Source of the DNA: Symmetrospora coprosmae
Taxonomy: Eukaryota; Basidiomycota; Cystobasidiomycetes; Symmetrosporaceae
Direction of reading: 5' to 3'
NCBI GenBank assembly: GCA_008802785.1
Contig: VUYT01000004.1
Span: 124,001 to 188,000 of the forward strand
DNA length: 64,000 nucleotides
The notes below the pieces were generated by a model. That model was not told the origin of the DNA, did not search any database, and worked only from the letters and a program-made list of their open reading frames with translations. Made by a program: the position numbers and the translations under genes. Shown piece by piece: positions 20,384-32,371 of this stretch (its first letter is position 1; each line of letters begins with the position of its first letter).

Positions 20384-21883
20384 ATGGCATCGTCATCGTC
20401 ATCGTCATTGTCTGCACAGCTCACAGCCTCGAGCAACGGCATCTTCAGCATCCACGGCAAAGGCCTGAAGCTCGACACGGCCAGCGATGCTCAGCCATAC
20501 GTCGAGGCGCTGCAGGCTATGGGACAGGACGTGAAGGAGATCCACTTTGGAGGGAACACGCTTGGTGTCGAGGCATGCAGGGCGCTGGCAGAGATTATCA
20601 AGACCAAGTCTTCCCTCCAGGTGAGCATGGCAACATGCGACAGGCACCAGGCACAATGTTTGCCTTCGGGCTCGGTGCAGGCGCAAGCTGACTGTGACCA
20701 CGCGCACGCGCACACACTCCAGATCGCCGACTTTGCAGACATCTTCACAGGCCGACTCATCAGCGAGATTCCCCAGGCGCTCGAGTCGCTCTGCGACGCG
20801 CTCATCGACATTCAGACGCTTGTCGAGGTGGACCTCTCCGATAACGCATTTGGCGGACGCGTTGCGGAACCAATGGTTCCCTTCATCACACGCAATCTGC
20901 ACTTCCGCGTCCTGCGCCTGACCAACAACGGGATGGGCCCTGCGGGCGGAACGGTCATTGCCAACGCTGTCCTTGCCAACGCGCAGGCGTCTGGCAGGAT
21001 CGAGGCCGTCATCTGCGGGCGGAATCGCCTCGAGAACGGCTCCGCTCCCTTTTTCGGACAGGCATACGCCCAGCTCGGCGACTCGCTGCGAGAAGTCAGG
21101 ATGGTGCAGAATGGCATCCGGATGGAAGGGATCGCCGCGCTTGCGAAAGGCCTGCGCGCGTGCAAGAACCTCGAAACGCTTGATCTGCAGGACAATACGG
21201 CGGCAGAAGTCGGCAGCAGGGCAATTGCGTCGAGCCTCAAGTACTGGCCGAACCTGAAGCACCTCAACCTGTCAGACTGTCTGCTCCGTCCACGCGGCGC
21301 CATCACCCTTGCCACTGCTCTGCTCGAAGGGAAGAACAACAGCCTGAAGAGCTTGAAGCTGCAGTCTGACGAGGTCGACGCGCGCGCAATCACCCTCCTC
21401 GCCGACGCCGTGGCGAGCTGCTTGAAGAAGCTGTCCGTAGTCGAGCTCAACGGGAATCGGGTGGAGGCAGAGGACGAATCAATGGTCAAGCTGCGCGAGG
21501 CGTTCGAGGCGAACGGCTTTGAAGATGCCATTGACGAGATCGACGACGTCGAGGATGTCGACGAGGAAGAGGAGGAGGAGCAGGAGGCTGAGATCGAAAG
21601 CGAGGAGGAGGACGAGAAGAACGAGCTCGAGGAGACTACCGTTGCTGGGAAGGGCGACGCGAACGGAGAGGATGTCCGTGCGAGCGAGGCCGAGGTGGTG
21701 AAGAAGGACAAGGTGGGTGACGTCGAACCAGACTTAGCCTGAGCAGGAGGTGCGCGCGCCCAAAACTGATCTTACTACCGTTCTTTCCAGCTCGACGAGG
21801 AGGCCGAACCGAAAAAACAAGCTGCAAAGCAGGAAGACGACGATCTTGCGGACCTCATGAGCAAGGTCGGCATCAAGCAGTGA
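20384..21883 (+). CDS. RNA1: Ran GTPase-activating protein RanGAP1/Rna1
   Basis: Cytoplasmic activator of Ran-GTP hydrolysis that sets the nuclear transport gradient. Exons: 20384-20620, 20723-21712 and 21791-21883. A Ser-rich start (MASSSSSSLSAQL) leads into the leucine-rich-repeat fold with strands such as LVEVDLSDNAFGG, FRVLRLTNNGMGP, RIEAVICGRNRLENGS, LREVRMVQNGIRMEG, LETLDLQDNTA, LKHLNLSDCLLRP and LSVVELNGNRV. The GTPase-contacting Arg loop lies in the early repeats (NTLGVEACRALAE). The C-terminus is the expected highly acidic tail (DVEDVDEEEEEEQEAEIE), ending in DDDLADLMSKVGIKQ. There is no SUMO-docking domain, as in other fungal Rna1 proteins. The orthology is firm. With exportin-T this is the second Ran-pathway gene in the window. 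Confidence 0.95.
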
Positions 21884-22459
21884 AGGAAACTCTGGAGGAT
21901 GTCTCCGCTTCTTGCATGGACTGCTCGTGCTCGTTGTGCGCCTTGGCAGTTCTTCCGAGGAGGAGGTGGCGGTCTGTTGTCCGTCCTTGCGCACATGTCT
22001 CCTGCATCTTACATATACAGCATATGCAACTCCACTCACAACTTGAAGCATCCTGCGCCGTATTTCTTTTCGGGAGGCCTTTCCGCAGCTGACCGCCGCT
22101 GCTTTTCCGTCCGTGCCGCCGCCCGCAGCCGAGGCCTTGAGGCGGGGGCCGAGACCGCCCGCACTCTCTATCCATCCTACCGACTCAGCACAAGCGCAGG
22201 ACCAGCAAGTGTACATACAGTCCCATCTATCTGCTATACAGAGCTTGGTACCGCCGGTGCGACCATCAGCGCGGTGGCTCGAAAGAGAGCGGACCCGCTC
22301 AAGCAAAGCGGCGGGGAGTCAGCAAGCCCGTCCAGCACCCGCCCGCGCACTTTCGTCAGAGCGGATAGCAGATCCTCAAGCGAGAGCTGCACTGTCTGTG
22401 CATAGCTCATCCCAACAGCTACTCAAGGGAACCCTCTACGCTCGGCTCGGTCTGGTGCC
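21884..22459. promoter_or_regulatory. Gap between RanGAP and NMN adenylyltransferase genes
   Basis: 576 nt hold the RanGAP 3' end and the next promoter. Open frames here are short and lack family features. I see no other element. Confidence 0.4.
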
Positions 22460-23544
22460 ATGGAGGGAGAGTACATCTTCCCCACTAGGCGGCTGCGCCC
22501 GCTCAAAGGTGAGCATAGCAGCCAGCGGCAGCAGCACGAGCAATGAATGCATAGCGGCGCTGGACTGACAGGACGAGTATGTTATCGCTGCACAGACCCG
22601 AAGAAGACACCGCTGGTCCTGGTGGCGTGCGGATCCCTCTCGCCCGTGACGTTCCTGCACCTGCGCATGTTTGAAATGGCGCGCGACCACGCCCGGACAG
22701 AGACGTCCTTCGAGGTCGTCGGCGGATACCTGTCGCTCGTCAACGACGCCTACAAGAAGCTCGGGCTGGCGCCGTCGGTGCACCGGTACAACATGTGCCG
22801 GCTGGCGTGCGACAAGACGAGCGACTGGCTCATGGTCGACCCGTTTGAGGCGCGCTCGAAGGACTATGTCCCGACTGCACCTGTGCTCGACCACTTTGAC
22901 GACGAGATCAACAAGAAGCGGAAGGGCGTTGCTGTCGTTGACGAGCAGGGCAACGAGGCTGGCAGGAAAGATGTCAGGATCATCCTGCTGGCTGGGTCCG
23001 ACCTCATCCAGACAATGAGCGAGCCCGGCGTGTGGGCGGAGCAGGATGTGAGTCGATCCCTGCATTCAGGGTTTCACAGTCACAGCCCTGCGGAAGCTGT
23101 GCTGACGCTCCTGGTCGCCCTTTGCGTTCTCCCCAGCTCCACCACATCCTAGGCCGGTACGGCACCTACATTGTCGAGCGCGCCGAGTCCGAGATCGACC
23201 AGTCCATCTTTTCATCCTCGTCGGTCCACTCGCGCTCCCCACTGGCTCTCTACCGCGACAACATCTTCATGGTGCCCCAATTGGTGCGGAACGACGTTTC
23301 GTCGACCAAGGTCCGCCTGTTTGTGCGCAAGGGCCTCTCCATCGAGTATCTCCTGCCAGGATGCGTCAGCAAGTACATCCGGCGGCACGCTCTTTACAAA
23401 GACGGCGTCGTGTCGCAGCCGGACGGCATGCCTGCGTCGTTCCCGCCGCTCGAGCTTGACCCGAAGGCACGGAGCGGTGGTGGCAGCAGCGCGAGCGATG
23501 ACGGGAGCGACACGTCTGGAGAAGAGCTATGCTCGGAGAGGTAG
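22460..23544 (+). CDS. NMA1: Nicotinamide/nicotinate mononucleotide adenylyltransferase (NMNAT)
   Basis: Makes NAD or its deamido form from the mononucleotide and ATP, the last step of NAD synthesis and salvage. Exons: 22460-22508, 22572-23047 and 23137-23544, 310 aa. The first exon is short (MEGEYIFPTRRLRPLK), as in fungal Nma1/2. The nucleotidyltransferase signature GSLSPVTFLHLRMFEMARDH replaces the common GxFxPxTxxH spacing without loss. SDWLMVDPFEAR, ILLAGSDLIQTM, ERAESEIDQSIF and NIFMVPQLVRNDVSSTKVR follow; SSTKVR is the second ATP-binding motif. A Ser/Gly-rich acidic tail ends the protein. The identity is firm; the localisation (nuclear or cytosolic) is not visible. Confidence 0.94.
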
Positions 23545-23909
23545 CAATGCCCTCCTGGGCCAGGAGATGTCGCTTGCGATGCGATGCGCCAGTGAGAGTG
23601 AGTTGACAGTGCAGTACACCGCCGAGAGAACCCTAGATGTAGCCTAGCCTTTTCCCGTTCGCCGCCCGACGGATGATACGGATGACGAGAGTGTTGTAGT
23701 CACATTGGATGCTTGCTGTAACCACTTGACTTCGTATCCGTCTGAGTGGACCTTTTCGAGCTCCCTCCCTCCCTCTCGCTCCCTCGTGTCTGCGTGCGCA
23801 CGCTGATCTTCCCACCCGCCTGTTCTCACGCCCACTGCCCGTGCACGCCGCACCTGTTAGCTATACACGACCAACAGCGACCTCTGCGAGCACGTTGGAC
23901 CATGCAGCA
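23545..23909. other. Gap between NMNAT and GST-like genes
   Basis: 365 nt with a CT-rich stretch (about 23758-23790). It must carry the NMNAT 3' end and the GST promoter; no other element was recognised. Confidence 0.35.
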
Positions 23910-25031
23910 ATGAACGAAGCATCCTCGGGCGCCGCTTGCGAGACGATCCGAGCTCACCGTCGATCCGACTCGTCCACCGCGAACGGCCAGCGCGACGATG
24001 AACGCATCGTCTTCATCAGCGATGCCGGTGCGTCCTGTCATCTGCTGATCCCCCCCTATACCCGGTCCAGCACAGCTAACACGAACCACATGCAGCATCC
24101 CCATTTGCACAGAGGACCTGGATGGCGCTCGAGCACCGCGGCATCGACTACGAATATCGCGTGAGGCTCGCTCTCGCTCTTGTCACGAGTTCTCTCGAAC
24201 GGTCGCGTGCGATCGCCACCGCTCACAGGACAGGACACGTTCCTTCGAGAAGAGACATGAGGCTGAGCAGCTCCCGTACGCGCAACGCAGGAAGCAAGCA
24301 AAGCCCAGAAGGCCTCGGACGACAATACGCTCCACCCGAATGAGCTCCTCCCGTGCATCCAAGTGCCCCAATCCTGGGGTGGCGGTCTGATCCGGGGGAG
24401 CATCCCTTGTATCGAGTTCCTTGAGGAAGGTGAGCTGGCTGCGGCTCATGCTCGTGCGCGCAGAGAGCTTGGACTGACAGCTCTCCGCCTTGCCCGTCTG
24501 CTCCGGGATGCTCAGCGTTTCCGAATCACCCGCCCTTGTTCAGCAAGAACCTCGTTGACAGAGCCAGAGAGCGAGTCTGGATCGACTGGATCCGCCGAAC
24601 ATGCATTCCGACCTTCATGCGCGTCCTTCGCGCAAAGGAGAGGGACAGGCTCCAAGCGTCCGCCTTGAACCTGTGCAAGATTCTGGACACTTTCGCCGCA
24701 GAGGTATGGAACGAGAAGTCTAAGCGTCAAGTCAGAGGGGACACTAATCAAGCCTCCGGTGTACATGCAGATCCGAGAACCTTACTTCTCCGGCAACTCC
24801 ATCACAATGCCTGACGTTGTCCTGGCTCCTTTCATTCTCCGCACGCGACGCAAGATCAGCAATCGATCCTTCCACAATACTCGCCCTGCAGACGCAGCAG
24901 CATGCCAGAAGTATCAGACATACGCGGCTCGCGTATTAAAGATCGACGCGCTTGTGCGGACAAGCCCAGATGAGGAGGAGCCGATCGAGGTGCGGGCATG
25001 TCGTTCCCATCGCACAGCCAGACGAAGCTGA
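23910..25031 (+). CDS. Omega-like glutathione S-transferase
   Basis: Predicted GST-fold protein. ATG 23910 (MNEASSGAACETIRAH); introns approximately 24029-24093, 24161-24330, 24431-24522 and 24703-24768 join the parts in frame. The thioredoxin-like half has RIVFISDASPFAQRTWMALE, where omega GSTs have a CPFAQR motif: here the catalytic Cys is Ser (codon TCC). NELLPCIQVP then gives the conserved cis-Pro region and SIPCIEFLEE the glutathione-binding E/S-like end. The all-helical half contains FSKNLVDRARERVWIDW, FAAEIREPYFSG and SITMPDVVLAPFILR. The stop at 25029-25031 lies 31 nt inside the next gene's predicted coding region. Assignment to the GST superfamily is good; the omega class is likely; activity could be altered by the Ser. 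Confidence 0.78.
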
Positions 25032-26284
25032 ACCTTTACGCCCCTCAGTGCCCATCCCCTCCGGTGCGACTCAATTCCGCAGCCGCACCAAAGCTACCCC
25101 CCGAGATTATCGGCCACATTCTGTCTTTCACGAACGACTACGAGCTAGCTGTCACGCTCGGTCTTCCGCGGGCTCTACCCGAGACGGCGCCGTGGAAGGA
25201 GCAGTCCACGCTCCTTGACCGCGCGATACTCTCCGGGCAGCTCAACGAAGTCAAGAGAGTATTTCGAGGCGATCCCCTCAGCAAGACGACGCCTACCGAG
25301 GCACACACTCGGTTCACCCACTGGGGCGCGCGATGCATGCTCCGCTTCGGCTATACCCATCTCCTGGACTGGCTGTACTCGGTCACGCCGGATCTCATGC
25401 ATGACGTCTGCGACGAACTTCTGCCGGAGGTGGCTTCTGCGTGGGGCCGCGTCGAGGTGCTCGAGTGGGCCTACCGCGGCTCTAGCTTTGGGCTGCCCAC
25501 CGGCAATAACCATGCTGGGCTGCTCTCGCAGCCTCTTCCGACGCCAGGCACGTCACACATGGCAGGCTTCTCCTTCACCAACCCGTCTACCGGGACGAGG
25601 AATGGGCCAAGTTCCAAACCGCTTTCTCCACGAGCCATCGATGACGCCTCGCGCAATGGGCACGTCGAGATCCTCGAGTGGTGGCTGAACTCTGGCATTT
25701 CACCGTTGAGCTACTCGGAGGACGCGCTCAATCACGCGACCATCAAAAAGCAGCTGCCGACGCTCGAGTGGTGGATCGCCTCGGGACTGCCGCTCAAGCT
25801 AGGCAACGTGCTGGACTTTGCGAGCATGGTCAAGGACGGGAGCACAGACTCGCTCGAGTGGTGGCACCGCAAGTCTGGCCTATCAGGAGGGTACTCCAAG
25901 ATCGCGCTGTACGAGATCAGCAAGAAGGGCAACACGCGCCTCCTCGACTGGTGGAAGAGCAGCGGGCTGCCCCTCGTGTACGACAAGGAGGTGCTCATTG
26001 GCGCTACGCGCATGGGTCAGGTCGCGTCTCTCGACTGGTGGCTGCACAGCAAGCTTCCCGTGTCGTACACATTCTTTGACATCGAGTGAGTGCCATGAGA
26101 CATCAAGTGACGCCTCTGCGACGTTGACTAACGTGTTGGTTCACTCCACCTTCGCTGCAGGGAAGCCATCGAAGACTCGATACAGGGAAGGGAGAGGGTC
26201 GAGGCATGGTGGCAGAAGAACGGGTTGAGAAGATCTGCGAATGCACAAACGTGGACCAGGACGAGGACTCTGGGCAAGTGGTAG
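24998..26284 (+). CDS. F-box-like protein with LEWW-type helical repeats
   Basis: About 403 aa, exons 24998-26085 and 26161-26284 (75-nt intron with CTAAC branch). Near the N-terminus LPPEIIGHILSFTNDYELA resembles an F-box-type helix, suggesting an SCF ubiquitin-ligase adaptor. The rest is about seven degenerate ankyrin-like units of ~30-35 residues, each ending in a Trp pair: VEILEWWLNSGI, LPTLEWWIASGLPL, DSLEWWHRKSGL, RLLDWWKSSGLPL, VASLDWWLHSKLPV and RVEAWWQKNGL. Such F-box plus WW-ankyrin arrays occur as expanded families in some fungi and protists, but I recognise no named orthologue. The start overlaps the 3' end of the GST-like gene by 34 nt on the same strand. Domain reading is moderate; ligase role and target are inference. 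Confidence 0.75.
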
Positions 26285-27740
26285 TCGAGCGAGACGGCTC
26301 TTTTTCTCCTGTTGCGCAGCCTTGTGACAGCGCAACTTCTGTCACCGCAAATCGTCGTACAGTACAGACTGTCAAGCGAATTGTCTCAGAGCTCAATGAT
26401 GGGGATTGCTTCATATCCACCCGAGCGTTGCTAGCCTACATGCATAGCAGGACAAGATGACAAAAGCTTCGAAAGGATGTCACGATTGCTGGCTGGCGAG
26501 TGTGAGGCATACACAAAGTGAGATTGCGACGTAGGAACAGTGCACGGAGCATTGAACCTGCATCGCACGTCTCCGCCCCTTCTCCACACGAAAGCTAGTT
26601 CAATCTCTTTGCATGGACAACGGGTGCACCATCGTCGGGAAAGGACAGCACAGCCGAGGCTGGCCGCCTGACCCGAGCAAATGAGCGCACCGCGCCGTCC
26701 CACATTGATTCTGGCAGGGGTATGACTCGATACTGTCTCGGTAGGTTGAAAGTCCGGCCCATCATCATTGAATCCGAGCAGATCCCCCCTCCAACAGCCC
26801 GCCGAGGCAGGCTGCACGCAAGGGGGAAGAGCGGAGGACGGGTCGGAGCCAAGAGTTGATCTTAAGAGCCTGCGGTGGGAGTGCGGCTCTCCGAGGAGAG
26901 GCGAGAGCGTGAGCGGTGGGCGCCATACCAGGTCGAAATTTTGGACGACTCGGCTGCGGCCAGCGGTGGGCTTGCGGTGGGGAAACAGTGTGAATAAGGC
27001 GACACGTATCTGGACGCGACTTCAGTCTGTGGACGGATCTGTGTGGATGCATTGCTTTTCGTCTTCTTCGAGATGTGTGTTCAGGCGAGCAGAGTCAAGC
27101 AGAGAGCAAGGCACGGCCTGCGACAGGCGACAGCCGCCCAACGTGGAGATGGGGGGCGGCGGCCTCTCAGACAGGGAGGGAGGAAGGAGACGGAAGCCCA
27201 AGTGCGGAGAGGGGAGGTATCAGCAAGGAGCAGTGCGCATGAATGGATAGCATGCGATGTGTGCCCTCTTCTCGTCATCTCAAACCGGCCAGCAGGTGGC
27301 GTCGCACCCACTCACAGCGCCAACCCGCTGTCCGCCTCAGACTGCGGGCGTCATCCCCTCCTCCTACCGATTCAAGGGGAAAGAAGGACAACGCTCCAAT
27401 CCCAAGCAGAGCAGGAGGACCAGCGAGCATCACATAGAGGAGGGACTGCGCAGTACACGGATCGTCCTCCCTTGCGCAAGGATAGCACCACCGCCCAGGC
27501 CGTGCCTTTTATGGTGCGTCGGGGCGTCTCGTCTCAGGGCGGAACGAGGAGGCAGAGCAGCAGCTGCGCGAATTGGCAGAGACGGGCAGACGCTGACACC
27601 CATGCCTGTGTGCTACTGCTCTTGATGTCGTCCTGCTTGTGCTGCTCCTCCATGACGCTGTCGACCGCCTCTCTTGACAACTGCCTACGACGCTCCGGGC
27701 CGCCCTCCCTCCCTCTCTCTCTCTGCCGTGGCCGGTGATG

Positions 27741-27776
<36 letters not shown>

Positions 27777-27878
27777 ATGGCCCCGCCCGCTCGTTCGCCT
27801 GGTGCACCACCCCGGCTGTGCCTGCTGGGACACACTGCGGATTATGCACATCACCCTACTGCTGCTGTCTGAACGCAG
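26285..27878. promoter_or_regulatory. Long gap upstream of the Ubp15 gene, probably promoter, 5' leader and first intron
   Basis: About 1.6 kb without a recognisable protein. Short open frames have no ATG in context, no splicing support and no family motif. The 3' part must hold the Ubp15 promoter, 5' UTR and a leader intron, because the first Ubp15 coding exon begins directly after an in-frame stop and a GCAG acceptor. A (CGT)n run lies at about 27741-27773. Confidence 0.5.
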
Positions 27879-30800
27879 TCTCACCAGCCGCACTATCAGC
27901 CACAACAGCAGCAGCAGCAGCAGCAGCACGAGCAGGGCTACTACGGGGACGAAATTGTGCAGGAAATTGACCCAGACAGCCTCGAGCCCATCCTTGTTGC
28001 TGCAGGCGCGGGTGCTGGAGGCGTCCCCTACGGCAATCCGCAGCTGCAGCCGCAAGAGTACGACGACAGCGCAGACGATATCGACCTAGACTCGGACGAC
28101 AGCATCGAGGGCGGCCTTCATCCGCAACACCCTCAACAGCAGCAGCAGTACTACCAGCAGTCCCAGTACACACAAGGCGGCATGGCTCAGCTCGACGAAG
28201 CGACCGAAGCCATCATTCAGGCCAACGGTGGCCTACTCACCCCGACCCCACCAGGGCAGACCGTCACCCTTCAAGACGAGTCTGGCAGCACCGTCGACTT
28301 CCCGCCTGACCACCCAGACTACGCCCAGGCCTTGCACGTCCACCAGCAGCAGATCCTGCATGCGAACCAGAACATTGTGCAAACGGCGCAGCACCAGCAG
28401 CAGCAGGCCGCACTCGAGCCACCAATAAGCGTAGAGGATGGGGAGGCGTTCGCCAACAAGTACATGCAGGACCTCGGGCAGGAGATCGAAGACTTTAGAG
28501 TCTTCACATGGCCGTTGAAGCAGTACCGAAAGCAGGACAAGAAGATTTCGTCACCCGAGTTCGAGTGCGGTGGGCACAAATGGTGCGCGGAGGGCGCCAT
28601 CGATGCATGCCAGTCTGGTTAGCAGCCTGACCCTCTGCTTCTTTACGCGCAGGTCCGTCCTCCTCTTCCCACAGGGCAACTCGAATGGCCACGCCAACGA
28701 GATGGTGTCCGTGTACCTCAACTATGGCGACACCAAGCACTCGCCCGAAAATTGGCATGTCTGCGCCCAGTTTGCCCTCGCCATCTCGAACCCTGAAGAC
28801 CCGACACACTTCATTCAGAGCCGTGCGTTCAACGAGAGCTCGCCGTTCATCTCTCTCTTCGATTGCTGACCAACCACTCCACTATATCAGAGGCACACCA
28901 CCGCTTCACGCCCGAAGAGCAGGATTGGGGTTTCACCCGCTTCGTCGACCTGAAGAAGCTCTTCAGTATCGACCCCGTCAAGGGCCGCCCGATCATCGAG
29001 AATGACGAGACGCTTGTCACTGCCTTTGTGCGCGTGCTTAAGGATCCCACAGGCGTCCTATGGCACAACTGGCACAAGTGCGTCAATCTAAGGCGCTTGC
29101 TCTGGTGCAGTGGAACCTGACTGATGCGCTCCTCTGGCTCGGCTACAGCTACGACTCGAAGAAGGAGACTGGACATGTCGGCCTGAAGAACCAGGGAGCG
29201 ACATGCTACATGAACTCGCTTCTCCAGTCTCTCTTCTTCACCAACACCTACCGACGTGCCGTCTACCAGATCCCGACCGAGAACGATCCGCCAGAGTCTG
29301 TTCCCCTCGCCCTTCAGCGCGCCTTCTACCTATTGCAGACGTCCGAGCAACCGGTCTCTACAACCGAGCTCACACGGTCGTTTGGCTGGACTTCACTCGA
29401 TTCCTTCCTCCAGCACGACGTCCAGGAGTTCAACCGAGTCCTCCAGGACAAGCTCGAGACAAAGATGAAGGGGACAAAGATTGATGGCGCGATTAAAGAT
29501 CTGTTCTCCGGCAAGATGAAATCATACATCAAGTGCATCAACGTCGACTACGAGTCGTCACGCACAGAGGACTTCTACGACATTCAGCTCAACGTCAAGG
29601 GCATGAAGAACCTTGAGGCCGCCTTCAAGGACTATATCGCAGAGGAGACGCTCGAGGGCGAGAACCGGTACCAGGCAGAAGGGCTCGGCCTGCAAGACGC
29701 AAAGAAGGGAGTCATCTTCCAGTCCTTCCCACCTGTGCTGCACCTTCAGCTCAAGCGTTTCGAGTACGACTTCATGCGCGACGTCAACGTCAAGATCAAC
29801 GACCGGTACGAGTTCCCCCTCGATATTGACCTCAAGCCGTATCTCGACCCCGAGACGACAGACGCGAGCGAGAACTGGACGTACAAGCTGCACGGCGTGC
29901 TTGTGCACTCGGGCGACGTGCACGGCGGCCACTACTTTGTTCTGATCAAGCCCGCGCCAGATGGGAAGTGGTTCAAGCTAGACGACGACCGCGTCATCCC
30001 CGTGCTGGAGAAAGAGGTGCTAGAAGACAACTTTGGCGGCGAAGGGCGCGGCGCGAACGGGCTGCCGCACCCGCCAGTCGTGACGAAGCAGCAGGCCAAG
30101 GTGGCCAACAAGCGCATCAACAATGCCTACATGCTGGTGTACATCCGCGAGTCGCGCCTGCAGGAGATCCTGCAGCCGATAGGTGAGGCCGACACCCCGC
30201 CGCACCTGCGCCAACGGCTCGAGAAGGAGAAGAAGGAGCTCGAGAACCGACGCAAGGAACGCGAGGAGCAGCATCTCTATTTGACAGCCAAGGTCATCAC
30301 GGATGACTCGTTCCGCCGCCACCAGGGCTTTGACCTCGCCAGCTTTGACGACAGGAACACGGGCATCCCGGCCTCTCCCGTCCTCTCCTACAGGGTGGCA
30401 AAGAACCAGCCATATGTCGAGTTCAAGGATGCCCTTTGCAAGGAGCTCAAAATTCCCGTTGAGGAAGCCAAGCTCTGGGTGTTGGTGAACCGGCAGAACA
30501 AGACTGTGCGGCCGGATGCCATCATACTCGAGGACGACAAGACTTTGAGTGAGTCGCGGCCACGAACGCGCTTCTCGGCATCGGAGAAAGCATTGCTGAC
30601 TGCTTGCATACGAATTTGCTGTTAGCCATGGAGAGCGTGCGCGACAAAATGGCGTCTCGACAGTCGGATCTCAAGCTGTACCTCGAGGTCTTCCCGACGG
30701 AGGAGAAGAACAAGTGGACGGCAGAGTACGGCGACGAGCCGCCCATCATGGTCTTCATCAAGCACTTTGACGTCTCGGCGCAGAGCTTGACGGGTGTTGG

Positions 30801-32371
30801 CCACTTTTACGTGCACAAGAACATGCGCGTACAGGACCTCGTCCCTATGATTTGCGAGAGATCGGCCATCCCGCATGGCACGCCGCTGAAGCTCTATGAG
30901 GTGGGATTCTGCTCCATTGGTCTGACTAGCGTTTACAGACGCCGGCTGATCCGGCATCCTTTCCACCGAGCAGGAGATCAAGCCGAATATGATCGAGTTG
31001 ATGAAGCTCAAGGCGACGTTTCTGCAATCGGAGATCCAGGATGGAGACATCCTGTGTTTCCAGGCGGAAGCATCCGAGGCGGAGTGAGTTTGCACGCTCT
31101 AGACTGAGACCATTGAGCGGCAGCTGATTGGTTCACCATCAGCACGCGTGACCTGGAGAAGCAACGCCGATATGCGACACCTATAGAATTCTACGACTTC
31201 TTCATGAATCGCGTTGCCGTTGCCTTCAAGCCTCGGTTCGACGACATGGAGCGGTCAGACGAATTCGAGCTGGTCCTCAACAAGAAGATGGGCTACGACG
31301 CTGTGCGTTCTGGCGCGGCTGTGTTGTGCGCTATGTCCATGATCGCTGACACTCGTTTCTTTTTCCGCCATTGCAGGTCGCGCAACAGGTCGGAGATCAC
31401 CTCAAGTACCCCGGCAACAAGATTCGCTTCACTGCTTCATCAGGGCAAAACAATGCACAGTCCAAGACGCCTTTGCGGCGTCACAATAGCCAGACGTTGG
31501 CCGAGATGATCCAGCCAGGCTACGTGCAACAACCGAGCAATGTGCTATACTACGAGCTACTGGATGTGACGTTGACGGAGCTTGAGACCAAGAAGAGCGT
31601 CAAGGTGACATGGATGGGAATGCACAACAAGGAGGAGGGCGTGCACACGTTCCTAATGGCAAAGACGTCCAGTCTGCACGATGTGATTGACAATGTGAGC
31701 AAGAACGTCAAGTACGCCAAGGAAGGGGGCAGCAGCAAGATCCGACTCTTCGAGATTCCGGCCGGCGGAAGGGTACAGAGGCTCTTCAACGGCAACGAGC
31801 TCATCAAGGACATGACGGGCGCGGTGCTCGAGGACCTCTATGCCGAGGAGGTCCCTGCGGACGAGCTCGAGGCGCGCGAGAACGAGCGGATCGTGACGTG
31901 CTATCACTTTGCGAAGGACCCGGCCCGCCCGCACGGCGCGCCATTCCGTTTCATCCTGAAGGACGGCGAGCAGTTCACCGAAACGCGCAAGCGGATCCAG
32001 TGGAGACTGGGCATGGGCGAGAAGGAGTTCAGCAAGATCAAGTGCGTGTCTCTGCCGTTGGTGCCAGCCCGTAGCGCGCCAGGCACAACCGTCTGACAGG
32101 GATGCGTCTTCTTCCGTTCGCGCCCTCCCGCAGATTTTCTCTCATCATGTCGTCAACGTATCAGAAGCCCAACCCAATCAAGGACGAAGATGTGCTGTAC
32201 AGCCATCAGTGGGCAAAGGACGACTACCTCGGGCTCGACCACCCGGATCGTTCGGGCAAGAACCGCCTAGAGAGGGCTGTGTAAGTTGCAGCTGTCCACA
32301 AGGCGCAGTCTGCGGAGGCGCGCGAGCTGATGATGAACCGCATTTGCTCCTCCTCCAGCTACATCAAGTAG
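27879..32371 (+). CDS. UBP15: Ubiquitin carboxyl-terminal hydrolase, Ubp15/USP7 (HAUSP) family; first exon unresolved
   Basis: Deubiquitinase with an N-terminal MATH/TRAF domain, C19 catalytic core and C-terminal ubiquitin-like repeats. Exons: 27879-28582, 28653-28822, 28891-29077, 29149-30548, 30626-30900, 30974-31083, 31143-31302, 31377-32041, 32134-32280 and 32359-32371, 1276 aa plus the missing start. A Q-rich N-terminus precedes the MATH domain (FTWPLKQYRK, SSPEFECGGHKW, GWHVCAQ-like NWHVCAQFALAI). The catalytic Cys box is GLKNQGATCYMNSLLQSLFF. The His box is KLHGVLVHSGDVHGGHYFV, followed by NAYMLVYIRES. The C-terminal region has the USP7-type ICP0-binding/UBL repeats and ends LERAVYIK. 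The exon at 27879 follows a TGA and an acceptor, so the ATG lies in an upstream exon; ATG|GTGCGT at 27511 and ATGCCT|GTGTGC at 27602 are candidates. Confidence 0.92.

Noticed and set aside
20812-21711. Long Ser-rich minus-strand frame opposite RanGAP
   Set aside because: It is the antisense of the acidic, leucine-rich RanGAP coding region; no start context, introns or motif.
24952-25218. Fusion of the GST-like and F-box-like proteins through a short intron at 24990
   Set aside because: The splice gives a frame that soon stops and never reaches the F-box frame.
26768-27250. 160-codon plus-strand frame in the Ubp15 upstream gap
   Set aside because: It starts with TTG, has no protein-like motif and lies in probable leader sequence.
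27741-27773. Poly-Arg start (ATG followed by CGT repeats) as the Ubp15 N-terminus
   Set aside because: The frame ends before the first conserved exon, and its available donor (GTGCAC) is in the wrong phase.
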